Part shown: positions 60,434-64,000 of the stretch, in pieces | Layout of the letters: each line of letters begins with the position of its first letter | How positions within the stretch are numbered: position 1 is the stretch's first letter | Assembly (NCBI GenBank): GCA_050084985.1 | Contig: JBITNC010000001.1 | Coordinates: 127,534,001 to 127,598,000 of the forward strand | Length of the DNA stretch: 64,000 nt | Direction of reading: 5' to 3' | DNA from: Nageia nagi | Taxonomy: Eukaryota; Pinophyta | Notes under the pieces: model-generated | Told to the model about the DNA's origin: nothing | Database searches by the model: none | The model's input: the letters and a program-made list of their open reading frames with translations, nothing else | Position numbers and translations under genes: made by a program

Positions 60434-61110
60434 TTTATCGAAAACGTGAATGCTATGGTCCTGAAATAGTATGTTTTCAAAGTGGTTTCTACTCATCCCT
60501 ATCAAAATTTAAATTTTATTATCTAGGTATTAGAATAAATTACATATTTGAAAATTAGACTTCTGAGCACTACATTTTTATCCAAATGATATTTTTCAAG
60601 ATTTCATGTCTAAGTTCTTCAAATTTTGATATCAATTGTGATGAAATATGAAAATTAAGAAACACATAATTTTTGGCCATAAAGAATAGAATAGAATTTG
60701 TATTAATGTCCATTAGTATAAAAGTCAATAGGACTATAAAGTAGGACATTTACAAAGCAATGAGAGTGCCTAATGCAACTGCAGAAGAAATACAATTAGA
60801 AAAATAATAATTAAGTAGTATAACAAATGATATACAAGGTTTATGAATCAAGTATTTCTCCCAACATTCAAGAGTGAAAAAAAGTAAGTGATATAAGAGT
60901 TTGATGTCATCATAGATGGTCCTTGTTGGAGTCAACAATGAGATCTTCTTGTTGTATCCCTATGGTCATCTTGAAGTTTTCTGGTCATGGCTTCTAGAGG
61001 TTGGAAGAATGAAGTGATAAGTTAGGATCCTGTTAGCCTCTATAAATTGTTACTAAGTAGTTCTTTTCTAAGATTGAATAATTATCATATGAAAAAGAAA
61101 ATGCATTTTT
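60434..61110. other. Old AT-rich DNA right of element D
   Basis: Continuation of the pre-insertion site at 32307. No gene is recognised. Confidence 0.45.
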
Positions 61111-61480
61111 GGTCTTCATAATTAATCCAAGATTTCAATGTATGGGTGTCTTTGAATAAGCAATAATATCTACCTCATATCTCATAGTAGATAAGACAAG
61201 TGAAAATGAAATGCCTCTTAGATTCCACATCAAGATTGCACAATATACAAATGCATTGATTTTTGGGGAGGTGAGGATTTATCTCAATACGTAGCTAATG
61301 GGAGCAACTTGTACCTGAGATAGAGGAAACCTAAGGTTATGTGACATCTGTATCAATTTATATTTTGGAGTAGTGATCAATCCATTCTCTAGTTGGAGAT
61401 AAAAGTGAGAGTAATGGAGCAATTTGGTGAAAGAGGTTCCTTTTGATAAGTCCAAGTAATTTTTATATAGCTGAGTAGTC
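61111..61480 (-). pseudogene. Zinc-binding C-terminal relic of a reverse-transcriptase-type protein
   Basis: Minus strand reads LRIEINPHLPKNQCICILC, then CNLDVESKRHFIFTC (61196-61239), a C-x2-C-x8-H-x4-C motif like that at the C-terminus of non-LTR (LINE-type) reverse transcriptases (zf-RVT family). Preceding residues S-C-S-H-x-L-R-I-E also fit that family. About 35 codons are open apart from one stop. The reverse transcriptase itself is not visible upstream (61340-62000). What element it came from is unknown. Confidence 0.5.
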
Positions 61481-64000
61481 TCATCTTGAATGTACTTATT
61501 GGAATATGGTGTACTAATTGATAACTTAGTAGGAGGAGGTCTTATGATGTCTAATCCAAGAGATTAAAGTATAATAGTAGTTTGAGCATACCAATAATTC
61601 CTGATCCCTTGATTGGCCAACTATATAAATGCTAAATATCGATTAATTATAAAGTGTACCCAACTTTTTGCATTGATCCCCATATACCTAGGGTTTCTAA
61701 ATCATTTTCAACTAGGTATATTATATAATCACCACTAGATAAATCTCATTATGAGCTTCTAAGCAATTCTTAATATTTTGAACTTGAAAATGTTAAGTGA
61801 CCAATATTCCTAAAAAATATTATCATTGGAGAGAAACTATTATGCTTAATTGAATGTGAAGTACCACCAATTCTAGATTGTTCTAATATAATGTAATGTA
61901 TCCTCTTATTCTATACATTCAAAACCTAAAATTTTAGATGTAATTTTTTTTTATTAGTTTAAACACTCAAATGATCTAAGAATGGATTCAGACGATCCAC
62001 ATGAGTTTATCAATGTTGCTAGCTAGTCAGCACCCACATGATAAGATTAGATAAAGTCTAGATTATCCAATTGTGATTAAATCTCTTATGGTGTTCACTC
62101 CACAATGCTCATTTGATTGAGAAGACACCTTAAAGGTGACCCCACCATTTCCACTTCATGAACTATGCAACATACATTTCAGACATGATGTAGTGGTTTG
62201 CTACTTAGGGCCCATAACACCTGAGAGAATGTAAATCCACTAGGTTTCACATCCTCCCCCGATGATAACCCTCTAACTCATTAGAGCAGATAGTTTATCC
62301 TAGGAAAACTTCCTTATGAGCAAAAAATGTCATCTCCTATGGAACAATCTTCATACTCCTATGTGCTTAACTATAAGTAATATGACTACTAAATTACCTT
62401 CACTTGGTAACTATAGTTTTATAAATTGCTATCCTCATTTGACACTCTATCAAGGATATGAGACATTAGCCTACCCATATCTATAAGTTAGGCTTACCAT
62501 GGAATCTGACATCCCCATGCTATATCTTAGAGAGCCATGGATGTTGAAATAATACACTCAAGTGGTTTGTAAAGTCTAATCTAATTTTAATAAATTTTAT
62601 AAACTAAAATCCACCCATGACCTAATGAACTTAAAATAACTGATATTAGATCAATTATTAAATTCCATGTTCATACTATACATGAGGTATTAAAGTAACT
62701 CATACTCCAATTTTTAAAATCAATAAGCAAGGTGTATGCAAGAAGATTGAAAATAACTTTCTTAAGAAGTCACACAAGATATCTAAAAGTACTACATTTA
62801 TCCTATACTGCATGGTATTATGCATTTAATACTAATTTAAAAAAGATCTCATGCTAGTGTTTAATGACGTGTCTTGAAATGACATTAAAATCAGCTACTA
62901 CTATAAAGGAAGTGCGACGTGAAGTGGTCCACACTCAAGGAATATTCTTTTAGATTATAATTTAGCAAGGGAGATTCAACTAACAAATATTCTATGCCAT
63001 TTTTCCTTCATTACCAAATATGTCCAAAAGTCTCCTTTTTAGTCGAATCAATTCCTTTAAGATGACTCTTTCATCTAGGTTATTTTTTGAGTTTATTTTT
63101 CCCTTTTATCATTATTCATATACTATATTATAAAATCAATCATGTATTTATGAGTTAATATTAGGGTTCAACATACACCTCTAGATTTGATTGATAAATC
63201 TTAGTAATATCATTATCATACTACAAAGTAATTCATTTACTAATCTCATTTGATCTATTTATCAATCCCATTGACCGACCATCCAATCCTTCAAGAGGTA
63301 ACATTTATAAAGAAGCTAGTGTCCATTTGTATTATCTCATATCTTCCCAATTAGATTCTTAAGGTTTCCTAAAATCTCTTTGTTTACTTTTAATTTTAGA
63401 TCACCTTCTTCTTTTCAATGAGGATTCCATACACACGTCTTAGGGTTTAACTTACCATATATTAAGTGTGGATTTCTAATATTCTTTTGTGGACTCTTTA
63501 ATCTAGGGTTAATAATCCCTCATATTACACCCATACTAAGTTAATTCCTTTTGATCTAAGAATCCTTTCTATTTATAAATAATAACCATATATGAGAATA
63601 ATGGGATCCCTATTCCTTGATTTGATAATGAGATCTATATATTGAAATTCATCTTCCCCTAAAAGAATCTTCTCCTAAAATGTGATTTATTTATTTATCT
63701 TTAAATCATTATATTTGCATAAAATTTCACTTTTCTATACTCTAATTAGTCTTTGATTTTATAGCAATAACCACATTTGCTATCATGAAATCCATTCTTT
63801 AACTATATATATGAAATCCCTAATTTAACATTAAGGCCCCATTGAAACTTAAAATTAGTCCAAATAATTATATAAAGGTTACATAATTTTTCATAATTTG
63901 TTAGTACAAAAATGATTACATAATGATATTAATGTATAATAAAAGAGGGTAATCTATTTTTTTATGAGGGTCCCTTTTACACAATTAACAATACATGGTA
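61481..64000. other. Old AT-rich DNA, nothing recognised
   Basis: No coding relic, inverted-repeat end or RNA gene was seen. A C-rich phrase (62250-62265) and a run with agggtt-like motifs (63160-63530) show no structure. Confidence 0.4.

Noticed and set aside
1-64000. Intact host genes or tRNA genes
   Set aside because: All frames over about 80 codons are either element relics or low-complexity. No tRNA-like cloverleaf beyond primer-binding complements was noticed by eye; a tRNA scan would be decisive.

Overview
This is plant nuclear DNA. It is very AT-rich, has no operons or bacterial signals, and is almost entirely decayed LTR retrotransposons of plant types (Ty1/copia with gag, protease, integrase, reverse transcriptase and RNase H in that order; Ty3/gypsy of the Tat/Ogre type with a second RNase H between RNase H and integrase). 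Element density, decay and the absence of any intact gene point to the intergenic space of a large plant genome. A gymnosperm is my guess, but nothing in the sequence fixes the species. No intact host gene, tRNA, rRNA or CRISPR array was seen.

Layout. (1) 1-11856: two minus-strand copies of one copia family ('copia-1') in tandem sharing one LTR: a left copy cut by the window edge (1-3136), the shared and rearranged LTR (3137-3614), and complete element A (3137-11856). (2) 11857-13942: the 3' end of an unclassified plus-strand LTR element G, interrupted by the copia-1 array, with a 1.26-kb LTR. (3) 13943-20362: old sequence with a GA microsatellite and a LINE ORF1-like relic (DUF4283 plus zinc knuckle). 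(4) 20363-29844: plus-strand Tat-like gypsy element C, with both LTRs. (5) 29845-32312: old AT-rich DNA, perhaps part of another LTR. (6) 32313-60428: one minus-strand copia element D ('copia-2') swollen to 28 kb by nested insertions and bounded by a perfect 5-bp target duplication (ttatg). (7) 60434-64000: old DNA with one zinc-binding relic of a reverse-transcriptase-type protein.

The nest inside D can be read almost exactly. Gypsy element F (36161-54241, duplication caaag) sits in D's reverse transcriptase. Copia-1 element B (38848-47944, duplication cctca/cctcc) sits in F's integrase. A solo copia-1 LTR (44726-45225, aaagt/aaagc) sits in B ahead of its RT. A second solo copia-1 LTR (49996-50498, perfect taacc) sits in F's reverse transcriptase. 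D also carries two related 1.1-kb inverted-repeat transposons (34374-35444 and 56104-57216) whose ends begin CACTACTACA. Both hold a decayed fragment of a plant pentatricopeptide-repeat (PPR) gene. This looks like a CACTA-type element that captured host coding sequence, and it is the most interesting object in the window.

No reading frame in the window looks functional. All gag/pol regions carry stops and frameshifts, many explained by G-to-A or C-to-T changes. Coordinates of LTR and transposon ends were read base by base; domain limits inside decayed coding regions are approximate.
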